Notes under the pieces: generated by a model
Databases searched by the model: none
Seen by the model: the letters and a program-made list of their open reading frames with translations, nothing else
What the model was told of the DNA's origin: nothing
NCBI GenBank assembly: GCA_036274645.1
Contig: DASUFH010000393.1
Location: forward strand, 1-18,580
DNA: 18,580 nucleotides
DNA from: DASUFH01 sp036274645
GTDB lineage: Bacteria > Acidobacteriota > Terriglobia > 20CM-2-55-15
Reading direction: 5' to 3'
Translations under genes and position numbers: made by a program
Shown: one piece after another, positions 6,597-14,861 of the stretch
Layout: each line of letters starts with the position of its first letter
How positions within the stretch are numbered: position 1 is the stretch's first letter

Positions 6597-8317
6597 CGGA
6601 TGTCCCCCTCGGCGGGAATCACGCGGATCACGATCGACTTCGAAGGGCCTTCCGAAACGCGGACGGTCTGGCCGCGCAGATCCTCCTTCCGCATGAAGTC
6701 CGGGTTGTACCAGTCGCCGGTCTGGACGTCTTCCCACGCAAAGAGTTTGTATTCGCCGGGCGTGATTCCATCGATGCGGAAGCGGCCGTCCGCGCCGCTC
6801 GCCGTGGTCTTGTAGAGATCGAGCCGGCTCTGCCGCTGTCCGAGCGGCGGAACGAGCGCGATGGCGGCGTTAATGAATGGCCGTCCCTGGTCGTCGACCA
6901 CGACGCCATCCAGTTGACCGGCTCTGGCGCCGAGGTCGATTTCGAGCGTATTGGCAATCGGGCCGTATACGTGGAGACCGTCGCGCAAAACGTCGTCGCC
7001 ACCCAAACGAATCGATTTCACGTACGTACCTGAGGGAAGTCCCGAGACGTTGACACGGTAGTCACCCATACCCGTGACTAATCCCGTCTGGGGCGCTCTG
7101 GCCCCGCGTGGGGCCGTCGAAATCCCGATTCCGCCGCGTGGAGCGCCGACGACGGGAGGATCGCGCGTCAGCGAAACCTGAAGAGAGGACGGCGACCCGT
7201 TGGAGTCGCCTTCAACGGTGACACGCCAGGGGATCAAGGCCTGAGAGAACATCTGCACACGGACGTTTTCCACGTTTCTGTCCGCGACCTCGACGGGCGT
7301 TACAGCGGTTCCGGCAAACAACAGATAGGATCCGGGAACGACGCCATGGATATCGAACACGCCTTCCGCATCCGCGCTTGCGGCGGGGGGCTGTACGCTG
7401 TGTCCTTCGACGAACCGCGGAACAAGTGTGACCTGCACACCGGCGGACGACCGCGCGCCCTCGCCTCCGCCGGAAATGACTCCCCGCACTCTGAGCGAAG
7501 GAACCTCGCTTGCCGCCGCGTTGATATCCGCGCGCACGGTCTCTCCCGCATGAACGATGATGGGCTGACTCGACCGGAGATCCGCAACGCCCGGGTAGTA
7601 CGACGGCATGTAGGTGACCTCGACAGGGACCCCGTCCGGGCCCGGCTTCAGCGCGATCAGCGGAAGGGACAGATGCTCGCGTCCGCCAAATCGCGCGGCC
7701 GGCGTTGCGGGCATCGTGTACTGGCGCATTTCCAGCGGGATCGCGGTCAGTGTGTAGGCGCCCGGCGCCAGCCAGAAGATGCGGTATTCCCCGCGGTCGT
7801 TAGTCAGGGAACTCTGGGCGCCTTCGAGCGTGCGGACGCCGTCACGGTAAACGACTCTTCCGGCCATGACGTTGGCGTACACCACGGGATTGCCTTCGCC
7901 ATCCGTGATCCGTCCGGTAATCGACGCGGTGGGCGTCATCGTCAGCGTGACGCCACTCAACTGTTGTCCGGCGGTCAGCGTGATCGGCATACCGAGGCCG
8001 GTGGAACTGCGCTGGCCGTATTCGGCGGGCAGGTATCCGTTGAGGGCTGTGGCGTAAATCCGGTACTGGCCAGGAGGCGCGCCCTGCAACGTGAAGGCGC
8101 CATCCGCGTTCGTATTCGCCACGATCCGTGGAGACGCGAGCGCCGGATTGCCCGGGGCTGGTGAGCCCGTTTCGCGAATCAACTCGACCGTCACATCCGC
8201 GACGGGTTCACGCGTGGAGTATTTCAACACCCGTCCCGAAACCGTCGCGGTGGGTTCCTGCGACAACAGAACGCCCGCAGCCAACGGCACGATCAGGATC
8301 CGCGATACGAATCTCAT
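6593..8317 (-). CDS. secreted protein with carboxypeptidase-regulatory-like domains (paralogue A)
   Basis: This 574-residue protein begins MRFVSRILIVPLAAGVLLSQ, a clear signal peptide, and continues with VSGRVLKYSTREPVADVTVE and GAFTLQGAPPGQYRIYATA, a typical regulatory-like beta-sandwich. A second unit starts near ITGRITDGEGNPVVYANV, and a third near the C-terminus starts GQLDGVVVDDQGRPFINAAI and ends GRFRIDGITPGEYKLFAWED. It is a tandem paralogue of the gene downstream: the same domain order and the shared closing block (ALVP, DLY, GRF, FAWE, DFMR). The start at 8317 is chosen because GGAGG sits four bases upstream and the signal peptide begins there; an in-frame GTG at 8365 would add 16 polar residues before it. 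The gap to the protease gene upstream is 79 bp on the same strand, so they may form one transcript. No enzymatic function is evident. Confidence 0.87.
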   Translation of the reverse strand: MRFVSRILIVPLAAGVLLSQEPTATVSGRVLKYSTREPVADVTVELIRETGSPAPGNPALASPRIVANTNADGAFTLQGAPPGQYRIYATALNGYLPAEYGQRSSTGLGMPITLTAGQQLSGVTLTMTPTASITGRITDGEGNPVVYANVMAGRVVYRDGVRTLEGAQSSLTNDRGEYRIFWLAPGAYTLTAIPLEMRQYTMPATPAARFGGREHLSLPLIALKPGPDGVPVEVTYMPSYYPGVADLRSSQPIIVHAGETVRADINAAASEVPSLRVRGVISGGGEGARSSAGVQVTLVPRFVEGHSVQPPAASADAEGVFDIHGVVPGSYLLFAGTAVTPVEVADRNVENVRVQMFSQALIPWRVTVEGDSNGSPSSLQVSLTRDPPVVGAPRGGIGISTAPRGARAPQTGLVTGMGDYRVNVSGLPSGTYVKSIRLGGDDVLRDGLHVYGPIANTLEIDLGARAGQLDGVVVDDQGRPFINAAIALVPPLGQRQSRLDLYKTTASGADGRFRIDGITPGEYKLFAWEDVQTGDWYNPDFMRKEDLRGQTVRVSEGPSKSIVIRVIPAEGDIR

Positions 8318-8396
8318 GCGTCCTCCGGCCTGGAACTTGATTTCCTCGAGATCGGGCGGATTCACGATACACCTTCCCGTCTCCCGCAGAGCGCGT

Positions 8397-9974
8397 TCAG
8401 TTGGGTCTTGCCGCCCCGGTTTTAGAAAATAACGTCCGGATCGCTTCAGCCGGAATGGCGAAGCTCACGTTTTGCAGGTTGGCCTTGAACGTGACGATGC
8501 CAACCACCTGAGCGCGGTCATTGAGCAGCGGGCCGCCGGAGTTGCCCGGGTTCACCGCGGCGGTGTGCTGGATAAAGTTCGCTCCGTCAATTGCGCGCGA
8601 GGGTGAACTGACGATTCCTTCGCTGATGGATTGGTCCAGGATCTGATCGCCCATTCCCGGGCTGCCGATCGCGAAAACCTTGGCGCCGGTTTTTGGCGTT
8701 TCCAGCGCAACGGTCAAAGGTTTGAGCGTTGCCGGAGGCCTGTCCATGATCAGAATCGCCAGATCCTGATCCTGTGACTCATAGACCACTGCAGCGCGAT
8801 GCGCTTCGAGGCGCCGGGCTTTGCCCTTCTCGTAGACATAGGTGTACACCTTCACCTCAGCGTTACCGCGCACGACATGACGGTTGGTCAGGATGACTCC
8901 GTCTTTCCCGACACACACGCCGCTGCCCGAACCCTCATCCGTCTCGATCATCACGGTCGAAGGAGCGGCGCGCTCATAAACCGCGGAGGGATCGAGCGAG
9001 GCGGTCTTGGCCGGGGGATCGTCGAGAGTAGGCAATCGGCTCGAGGTGGACTCCGAGATGCGGCGGTTGGCGTCGCCGCCGGCGCGCGGGGACGCAAATG
9101 CCACGGCGGCGTCAAAGCCGTTCTTCTTGAGCAGCGGTAAAGCCTGTGAAGCGATGCGCGGGTTGTCCTGATCCAGGCGCAGCGCAATGGCCAGACAATG
9201 GATGGCCTTCAGATCATCGCCCGTACTGGACCACATGTCCGCCAGATTGCTCAAGGCCATGTCTGTCAGGTTTGTGCGTCCGGCATCCTGCTGGATGACT
9301 TCCAACAACGTGTCTTTGGCTTCCGACATCTGGCCTGAGTCGCGCAGCGCATTGGCAAGGAACGCCTTCATTGGCGCGAAGTCGGGATATTTTTGCAACG
9401 ACTGGCGGAAGCGGTATATGCGCACTCCGGGCTCAGATTGCCTGGTGTTCGAGCTGATCTGCTGGAATTCTTCAATCGCGGCTTTGTTGTCCCGATACTG
9501 GGGGAAGCGTTCGTATTCGAGAGAGCGGGTCTTGCGCCCTTCCTCCATGGCAACGGTGAGCGCCTGCATGACGACGGTCTTGTCGCTGGACGGCTGGAAC
9601 GACGATACCCACGTCAGGGACTCGGCGTCGACGGGCTGCGCGGGGGCCGGCGCCGTTCGTTTGGGCAGCGACTTCCACCACGTTTCGCTTACCGTCTTTT
9701 CCGCAGCGGTCAGCTCGTTGGCGTAGATCTGCAGTCCGCCTCCGCTATTCGCCAGAAACAGCCACCGGCCGTCACCACTCCATGTGGCTGCGGACTGGAA
9801 CCTGCCCGTGAGCCGGACAGGGTTTCCCTTGGGATCGGCGAGTTGATGGATAAACGCGGCCTCGGTGGAAACGACGGTTGTCGGCCATGCGCCCGGACAC
9901 TTCGGCAGTTCCCGCGCTCCGAATCCGTCGAGTGTCTGTAACAGCCAGAGAACATATATCAGGCCTGTTGACAT
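8397..9974 (-). CDS. trypsin-like serine protease with an N-terminal helical-repeat region
   Basis: This 525-residue protein ends in an HtrA/DegP-like trypsin fold (about 335-525). The catalytic triad is visible as TNRHVV (H366), QDLAIL (D404) and NPGNSGGPL (S479). No PDZ domain follows, unlike DegP. A helical region, about 150-290 (PMKAFLANALRDSGQMSEAKDTL and similar), looks like TPR-type repeats. The first 100 residues contain one beta-propeller-like strand set (WSGDGRWLFLANSGGG). A hydrophobic start (LIYVLWLLQTL) suggests export or anchoring. ATG 9974 is preferred to TTG 9977; neither has a convincing ribosome binding site. The gene leads a leftward cluster with two secreted paralogues, which may be substrates or partners, and diverges from a toxin-antitoxin pair across only 28 bp. 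Confidence 0.88.
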   Translation of the reverse strand: MSTGLIYVLWLLQTLDGFGARELPKCPGAWPTTVVSTEAAFIHQLADPKGNPVRLTGRFQSAATWSGDGRWLFLANSGGGLQIYANELTAAEKTVSETWWKSLPKRTAPAPAQPVDAESLTWVSSFQPSSDKTVVMQALTVAMEEGRKTRSLEYERFPQYRDNKAAIEEFQQISSNTRQSEPGVRIYRFRQSLQKYPDFAPMKAFLANALRDSGQMSEAKDTLLEVIQQDAGRTNLTDMALSNLADMWSSTGDDLKAIHCLAIALRLDQDNPRIASQALPLLKKNGFDAAVAFASPRAGGDANRRISESTSSRLPTLDDPPAKTASLDPSAVYERAAPSTVMIETDEGSGSGVCVGKDGVILTNRHVVRGNAEVKVYTYVYEKGKARRLEAHRAAVVYESQDQDLAILIMDRPPATLKPLTVALETPKTGAKVFAIGSPGMGDQILDQSISEGIVSSPSRAIDGANFIQHTAAVNPGNSGGPLLNDRAQVVGIVTFKANLQNVSFAIPAEAIRTLFSKTGAARPN

Positions 9975-9996
9975 CAAATATATATCGCCGCATCAT
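9968..9996 (+). promoter_or_regulatory. candidate promoter for vapBC, predicting a leaderless mRNA
   Basis: A perfect TTGACA (9968-9973) is followed after 17 bp by CATCAT (9991-9996, four of six matches). A start site 6-7 bases downstream would coincide with the antitoxin ATG at 10003, and no Shine-Dalgarno precedes that ATG. The -35 box overlaps the first codons of the divergent protease gene. The surrounding AT-rich stretch has ATATATC at 9954-9960 and again at 9980-9986, which may be operator half-sites for antitoxin autoregulation. Confidence 0.5.
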
Positions 9997-10002
9997 ATTT
10001 TT

Positions 10003-10230
10003 ATGAGGACGACAATTTCGCTGGATGATGATGTCTTTGCTGTGGTGACGCGCCAGGCGAAAGCGCGCGGCGTATCGCTGGGCAAGACAATCTCGGATCT
10101 GGTTCGCCGTGGGCTCAACGCGCCAACACCTTCCCAGCACGAAGAAGGCCTGATTGTTTTCCGGTTGCCGGCCGATTCGCCCACCGTGACAACGGATGAT
10201 GTGCGCCGGATCGAGTCCGAAGGCGCATGA
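10003..10230 (+). CDS. vapB: ribbon-helix-helix antitoxin, VapB-type
   Basis: This 75-residue protein starts MRTTISLDDDVFAVVTRQAK and continues GVSLGKTISDLVRRGL, the beta-strand, helix, helix pattern of ribbon-helix-helix (CopG/VapB) DNA-binding antitoxins, within residues 1-40. The C-terminal half (about 45-75) is less structured, as expected of a toxin-wrapping tail. The start is ATG 10003 rather than a more upstream codon because the conserved fold begins there. Its TGA overlaps the ATG of the PIN-domain gene by four bases, the standard antitoxin-first arrangement. Such antitoxins usually repress their own promoter together with the toxin. Family membership is clear; the exact VapB subgroup is not. 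Confidence 0.85.
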   Translation: MRTTISLDDDVFAVVTRQAKARGVSLGKTISDLVRRGLNAPTPSQHEEGLIVFRLPADSPTVTTDDVRRIESEGA

Positions 10231-10667
10231 AGGGATACCTGCTCGACACCAATCTGGTAGTCGCGCTGCTCTGGACGAGTCACGAAAAGCACGACGTTGC
10301 GAAGAAGTGGTTTCTTCGCCGCCGCCGATCAGGCTGGGCGACATGCCCCATCACCGAGTCCGGTTTCGTGCGGATCGTGTCCAACCCGGCTTTCTCACGC
10401 GATGCGGTTTCACCGCGGGAAGCCGCGTCGGTGCTGGCCGCCAACACCGCCTCCGAAGATCACGTTTTCTGGGAAGACAGCCTGCCGTTCCACCAGGCCA
10501 TTGCGTTCAGTGGGGCGAGGCTCGTCGGGCACCAGCAGGTGACCGACTCCTACCTGTTGGGACTTGCGCAGAAGCGGGGCGGCATACTGGCTACGCTCGA
10601 CAGCCGCATCGGGGCGCTGATAGAACCCCATTCGGCCGTACGGAAGGCCCTGGAAATTGTTTCCTGA
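10227..10667 (+). CDS. vapC: PIN-domain ribonuclease toxin, VapC-type
   Basis: This 146-residue protein has the PIN domain acidic residues in order: LLDTN (D7), ITESGF (E44), VTDSYLLGLA (D107) and LATLDSRI (D125). These form the Mg2+-dependent endoribonuclease site; VapC toxins usually cut tRNA or rRNA and arrest translation. All four positions are intact, so the toxin is probably active. It overlaps the antitoxin gene by four bases. Its stop lies only 15 bp from the stop of the convergent EF-G-like gene, and no terminator fits in that gap. It resembles the 'TA system VapC family ribonuclease' group with QQVTDSYLL. Confidence 0.9.
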   Translation: MKGYLLDTNLVVALLWTSHEKHDVAKKWFLRRRRSGWATCPITESGFVRIVSNPAFSRDAVSPREAASVLAANTASEDHVFWEDSLPFHQAIAFSGARLVGHQQVTDSYLLGLAQKRGGILATLDSRIGALIEPHSAVRKALEIVS

Positions 10668-10682
10668 CGGTAGGGGAGCGTC

Positions 10683-12779
10683 CTATTCCTCTTCCTCTTC
10701 ACCCCCGCCCGCCGTCTTGGCATTGGCGATGATCTTGTCGGCGAGGTGCCCGGGCACTTCGTCGTAGTGGCTGAACTCCATGGTGTAACTGCCGCGGGCC
10801 CCTGTCTTGGAGGTCAGGTCCGACGCATAGCTGAGCATTTCCGACAGTGGCACCTGCGCCTTGATGAACGTGGTGTGGCCGCGCACTTCCATGCCCTGCA
10901 CGCGGCCCCGCCGGCTGTTGAGGTCGCCCATCAGATCGCCGGCGTATTCGTCGGGCGCGTTGACTTCGACATTCATGACCGGTTCGAGCAGGCAGGGCCG
11001 GGCTTCACGGATGGCTTTCTTGAAGGCCAGCGAGCCGGCGATCTTGAAGGCCATTTCCGAGGAATCGACGTCGTGGTACGAGCCGTCATAAAGAATGACG
11101 CGGAAGTCCACGGTTGGAAATCCCGCCAGGACGCCCTTCTGCCGGGCTTCCTGAATACCTTTTTCAACGGCCGGAATGAAGTTCTTGGGGATGGCTCCGC
11201 CGAAGATCTCGTTGACGAACTCGAAGTCACCCCCGCGCGGGAGCGGTTCCATGCGGATTTTGCAGTCGCCATACTGGCCGTGTCCGCCGCTCTGTTTCTT
11301 GTGTTTACCCTGGACGTCGGCCTTGCCCTTGATCGTTTCCCGGTAAGGTACTTTGGGCGGTTTCAACAGGACGTCGACGCCATACCGCTTGCGCAGGCGA
11401 ACGACCGCGAGTTCGACGTGCATCTGGCCCTGGCCGGACAGCAGGAACTCCTTGGTTTGCGGCTCGCGCGCGTACCCGAGGCCGAGGTCTTCGTCCATGA
11501 GTTTGTGAATGGCCTGGCTGATCTTGTCTTCGTCGCCGCGGGACTTCGGTTCGATGGCGAACGAGATTACCGGTTCCACCCACTTCACCGCGGGGTATGT
11601 AATCTGGTGGGCCTTGTCGGCGAGCGTGTCCCCGGTAACCGTTTCCTTGAGTTTGGCGACGGCGCCAATATCCCCGGCGTGCAGTTTGCCGATGTTGACC
11701 AGCGACTTGCCCTGCATCGTTCCGATCTGGCTGAAACGTTCGGAGGCGCTTCGGTTCACGTTATAGGGCTGCGTGTCGGATGAAAGAACCCCGGAATAGA
11801 CCCGGAAAAGGGAGATTCGTCCGGTAAATGGATCCGAAAACGTCTTGAAGACAAACGCGCTGAACGGTTCCGAATCGGAGATATTCCGCTGGACCTCGGC
11901 CCCGTGCGAATCCGCGCCGATGACGGGGCCGCGGGAGACGGCGTCGGGCAGGTAGTTGACGATGGCGTTCAGAACCTGCGGCACGCCGATGTTGGCGGTC
12001 GCGCTGCTGCAGAGAATCGGATAAAGCTTGCCCGCGGAAACCTGCTGCCGCAGACCGGCGACCATGTCTTCATCCGACAGCGTTCCGGCGTCGAAGAACT
12101 TTTCCATGAGCGTTTCGTCGCCTTCCGCGACCGCTTCGACCAGTTTCTCGCGATATTCGGCGGCGCGGTCTGCCGCGTCAGCGGGAATTTCGCCTTCAGT
12201 GAATTTTCCGGAACCGTCCGACGTAAAAGTGCAGGCCTTCATCGAGACCAGATCGACAACGCCTTTGAAACCACGTTCTTCACCGATGGGTACCTGAATG
12301 GGGACGATATTGCGCCCGAGCTGTTGCCGGACGGATTCGAGCGCGCGTTCGAAGCTGGCCGTGTCGCGATCCATGCGGTTGAGGACGACGAGCCGGGGCA
12401 GGCGGAACTCGTCGGCGTACGCCCACACCTTTTCGGTTTGGACCATGACGCCGGATACGGCGTCCACGACGATCATGGCGGCGTCGGCCACGCGAAGCGC
12501 GCCGCGCGCTTCCTGTATGAAGTTGCCGAAGCCCGGCGTGTCGAGCAGGTTGATCTTGGTTTTATTCCATTCCGCAAACGCCAGTTTTGCCGATATGGTG
12601 ATCTTGCGTTCGATCTCCTCATCGTCATAATCCGTCGGGGTGTTGCCGTCTTCCACCCGTCCCAGCCGGTTGGTTGCGCCGCTGTCAAAGAGGGCTGCAG
12701 AAATAAACGAGGTTTTGCCACTCCCGCCGTGGCCTGCGATCGCCACGTTGCGGATGTTTCTGCCTTCATAGACGTTCAC
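10683..12779 (-). CDS. elongation factor G-like GTPase (EF-G2 type)
   Basis: This 698-residue protein has the full EF-G layout: a G domain, domain II, domain III, domain IV with GSYHDVDSSEMAF, and domain V with GDLNSRRGRVQGM. The P-loop is GHGGSGKT (16-23) rather than the AHIDAGKT of true EF-G. Switch II reads DTPGFGNF (D80 to F87), so the His that promotes GTP hydrolysis in canonical translational GTPases is Phe84. G4 is NRMD (134-137). These traits match the EF-G-like group called EF-G2, whose cellular role is not well settled; it is unlikely to be the main fusA. The start is GTG 12779 with AAGGAG seven bases upstream. The C-terminus is an acidic run (GGGEEEEE). It stands alone, convergent with vapC and divergent from the histidine kinase gene. 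Confidence 0.88.
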   Translation of the reverse strand: MNVYEGRNIRNVAIAGHGGSGKTSFISAALFDSGATNRLGRVEDGNTPTDYDDEEIERKITISAKLAFAEWNKTKINLLDTPGFGNFIQEARGALRVADAAMIVVDAVSGVMVQTEKVWAYADEFRLPRLVVLNRMDRDTASFERALESVRQQLGRNIVPIQVPIGEERGFKGVVDLVSMKACTFTSDGSGKFTEGEIPADAADRAAEYREKLVEAVAEGDETLMEKFFDAGTLSDEDMVAGLRQQVSAGKLYPILCSSATANIGVPQVLNAIVNYLPDAVSRGPVIGADSHGAEVQRNISDSEPFSAFVFKTFSDPFTGRISLFRVYSGVLSSDTQPYNVNRSASERFSQIGTMQGKSLVNIGKLHAGDIGAVAKLKETVTGDTLADKAHQITYPAVKWVEPVISFAIEPKSRGDEDKISQAIHKLMDEDLGLGYAREPQTKEFLLSGQGQMHVELAVVRLRKRYGVDVLLKPPKVPYRETIKGKADVQGKHKKQSGGHGQYGDCKIRMEPLPRGGDFEFVNEIFGGAIPKNFIPAVEKGIQEARQKGVLAGFPTVDFRVILYDGSYHDVDSSEMAFKIAGSLAFKKAIREARPCLLEPVMNVEVNAPDEYAGDLMGDLNSRRGRVQGMEVRGHTTFIKAQVPLSEMLSYASDLTSKTGARGSYTMEFSHYDEVPGHLADKIIANAKTAGGGEEEEE

Positions 12780-12815
12780 GGGAGAACTCCTTGAATTGAT
12801 TTGCTAAAACCCGAG

Positions 12816-12844
12816 AGCCTAGCACAATCGCTGGCGGGACCGAA
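12816..12844 (-). promoter_or_regulatory. weak candidate promoter for the EF-G-like gene
   Basis: On the minus strand TTCGGT (12844-12839) and TAGGCT (12821-12816) are 17 bp apart, with a TGTGC just before the second box. Matches to consensus are partial. The predicted start would leave about a 30-base leader with a good ribosome binding site (AAGGAG). Confidence 0.25.
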
Positions 12845-12870
12845 GCCGAACGGCCCATTCCCTCCTTGCC

Positions 12871-12900
12871 TTGACACCCTGAAAGACACCACGGTAGCAT
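12871..12900 (+). promoter_or_regulatory. candidate promoter upstream of the histidine kinase gene
   Basis: TTGACA (12871-12876) and TAGCAT (12895-12900) are 18 bp apart. If used for the kinase gene it would leave a 5' leader of about 235 bases (12907-13142). A 73-codon ORF starting at 12911 lies inside that leader but does not look like a protein. I see no riboswitch, terminator or clear structure in the rest of this 363 bp intergenic region. Confidence 0.4.
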
Positions 12901-13142
12901 CCGCTCCTAGATGGCCGGGGGCCTGCGGACGGTTTGGAGCGAGGGAGAATTGAAGGGATCAATCTCAACATTGCCATCCGTGAGGTCAACTGAGTTGTTT
13001 TCTCGAGATGCTCTATACCGGTCGGACGGGCGCCGGCCGGAATCTGAACCCGCGCAGACGTGGCCGCTCATACGGCGCTCGATTACTCGTGCTGCCGATC
13101 CTGCGCGAACCCTAAACTCTTCCCCAGACTGATTTTTTTGCT

Positions 13143-14861
13143 TTGCCATTGAAGATCCTACAAGGGAGACCCTTCGATCCTGCCGAAGTCGGACGTGTGG
13201 AGAACGTTCTTGCCGCGGGCCGAGCCATACTGGCAGTCGCGGCGGCCCTGGCCGCTTATACCGCTCCAGTCGGCGAGGGACGTTTCGCTTCGATGGGTTA
13301 TGCGTGGCCCATCAGCTACGTGCTCTTCAGTCTGGCGATTCTGTTCCTTCGGCCTTCAGGCGGGTTAAGGGGGGCTCTGCCGGTAGTTATCCAGGCTGTG
13401 GATATCGCATGGATTACCGCGCTCGACCAGATGGGCGGATCGGCGAGTCCCTATCTGGCGCTGTTTACCTTCGTCCTGGTTACGGCGGCCTATCGATGGG
13501 GGTTCTGGAAGACCATCGCCAACGGCGTTGCCATTACCCTGGTCGAACTCTCGCTGGTCCATCCCGGGAATTTCAGCCTGTCCGACGGCGCCGTCTTCTT
13601 TGCGATTGCCAGCTATCTGCTCGGAATGAGCGCCGTTCTGGGCTACCTTTTTGAAAACGAACGGCGGTTGCACCACGAAAATGCGTTGATTGCCCGGGCC
13701 GTCAGCAAGGCCAAGTCCGAGTTCGGACTGACTTCCAGCGTCGTTGGCGTGCTTGGCGAGATACGGTCTTTTTATAAGGCCGACCTCGTGCTTGCCGCAG
13801 CCGAAGAAAGTTCAACAGGCATCACATACCTCATCGAGTTACAGGAGGGAGAACCCCCTTCCGGCCGTTTCGTCCATCTCGAGCCAGCCCGCCGCTCCCT
13901 GTTCCTTTTCCCGATCGAAGGGGAATGTTGGCACTCCACATGCAAAGCTGGGAACACGCACGAACTCCGGTTTCTGGATGCTCAGGGCCGGATGGCGACA
14001 CGAAAGGAGATGCAGTACCCGGAGGAAGTCCTTGCGCGGTTCTCATTCCGGTCCATTCTGGGGGCAAAGGTGGATTTCGGTCCGGAGTTGAACGGCCGGG
14101 TCCTGGTGCTCAACCCGCGGCTGCAGCGTGACCGGCAGAGGGAACTCGTATTTTTCCTAGGCTTTGTTCGCGCTGTAATGTCCCCAATATATAACGTCTA
14201 CCTCTGGCGAAGACTGCGTGAGCGAGCCGGGGCGATGGAACGGGCGCGAGTTGCCCGGGACCTGCACGATGGTTTGATTCAGTCTCTGATCGGCTTGGAG
14301 ATGCGGTTGAACACGTTGAAAAATCAGGCAGCTACAGGCCAGATGGCGCGCGCGTCAGAGATCGAGCCGTTGCAGCAGGTGTTGAAACATGAAATCCGGC
14401 AGGTTCGCGAGATGATGAGCCGCTTGCGAGAGCCGGGGGTAGAGCCGTCGGAACTGGTGAATCTGATGTCGAAACAGGTCGACCAATTTGCGGAAGAAAC
14501 CGGAATTGCAGCAAGGTTTGTTGCGGAAACCCAGGATGTTGCGCTGCCCGCCGAAGTCTGCCGTGAGATCGTTCAGATCCTCCAGGAAGCCCTGACCAAC
14601 GTTCGCAAACACAGCGGCGCGAAAGAACTGCTGGTCCGGCTCAGTTCACCCGAGTCGGGCCTGCACCTGGCCATCATCGACAACGGCAAAGGATTTTCGT
14701 TCAAGGGCCGCATGACTCATGCGGAACTCCGCTCGAGACAACAGGGGCCCAGGGTAATAAAGGAGCGCGTCCAGCTGATTCACGGGGAGCTCGAAATCGA
14801 ATCGGTTCCCGGTCATGGAGCGCGCCTGGACGTGCGATTACCAAAGAGAACATATGTCTGA
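13143..14861 (+). CDS. NarL-type membrane sensor histidine kinase
   Basis: The protein has about 572 residues. The first 170 contain about six hydrophobic helices (for example ILAVAAALAAYTA and YVLFSLAILFL), so it is an integral membrane sensor. Residues about 190-350 look like a GAF-type sensor region. The HisKA_3 dimerisation box is ARDLHDGLIQSL, with phosphoacceptor H375 and the HDxxxQ pattern (Q380). The ATPase has the N-box ALTNVRKH (N486) and G1 box DNGKGF (D513). The G2 box is unusual: QQGPRVIKERV instead of the common GLGLxGMRERV. The start is uncertain: only TTG codons (13143, 13149) or an internal GTG (13197) are available, without a clear ribosome binding site. The gene overlaps its response regulator by eight bases. 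The signal is unknown. Confidence 0.9.
   Translation: MPLKILQGRPFDPAEVGRVENVLAAGRAILAVAAALAAYTAPVGEGRFASMGYAWPISYVLFSLAILFLRPSGGLRGALPVVIQAVDIAWITALDQMGGSASPYLALFTFVLVTAAYRWGFWKTIANGVAITLVELSLVHPGNFSLSDGAVFFAIASYLLGMSAVLGYLFENERRLHHENALIARAVSKAKSEFGLTSSVVGVLGEIRSFYKADLVLAAAEESSTGITYLIELQEGEPPSGRFVHLEPARRSLFLFPIEGECWHSTCKAGNTHELRFLDAQGRMATRKEMQYPEEVLARFSFRSILGAKVDFGPELNGRVLVLNPRLQRDRQRELVFFLGFVRAVMSPIYNVYLWRRLRERAGAMERARVARDLHDGLIQSLIGLEMRLNTLKNQAATGQMARASEIEPLQQVLKHEIRQVREMMSRLREPGVEPSELVNLMSKQVDQFAEETGIAARFVAETQDVALPAEVCREIVQILQEALTNVRKHSGAKELLVRLSSPESGLHLAIIDNGKGFSFKGRMTHAELRSRQQGPRVIKERVQLIHGELEIESVPGHGARLDVRLPKRTYV

Noticed and set aside
10668..10682. Terminator between vapC and the EF-G-like gene
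   Set aside because: The 15-base gap has no inverted repeat or T-tract.
12911..13132. 73-codon ORF upstream of the kinase, and an 80-codon ORF on the other strand (12907-13149)
   Set aside because: The two mirror each other, have polar low-complexity sequence, and the rightward one has no ribosome binding site; more likely 5' leader or spacer.
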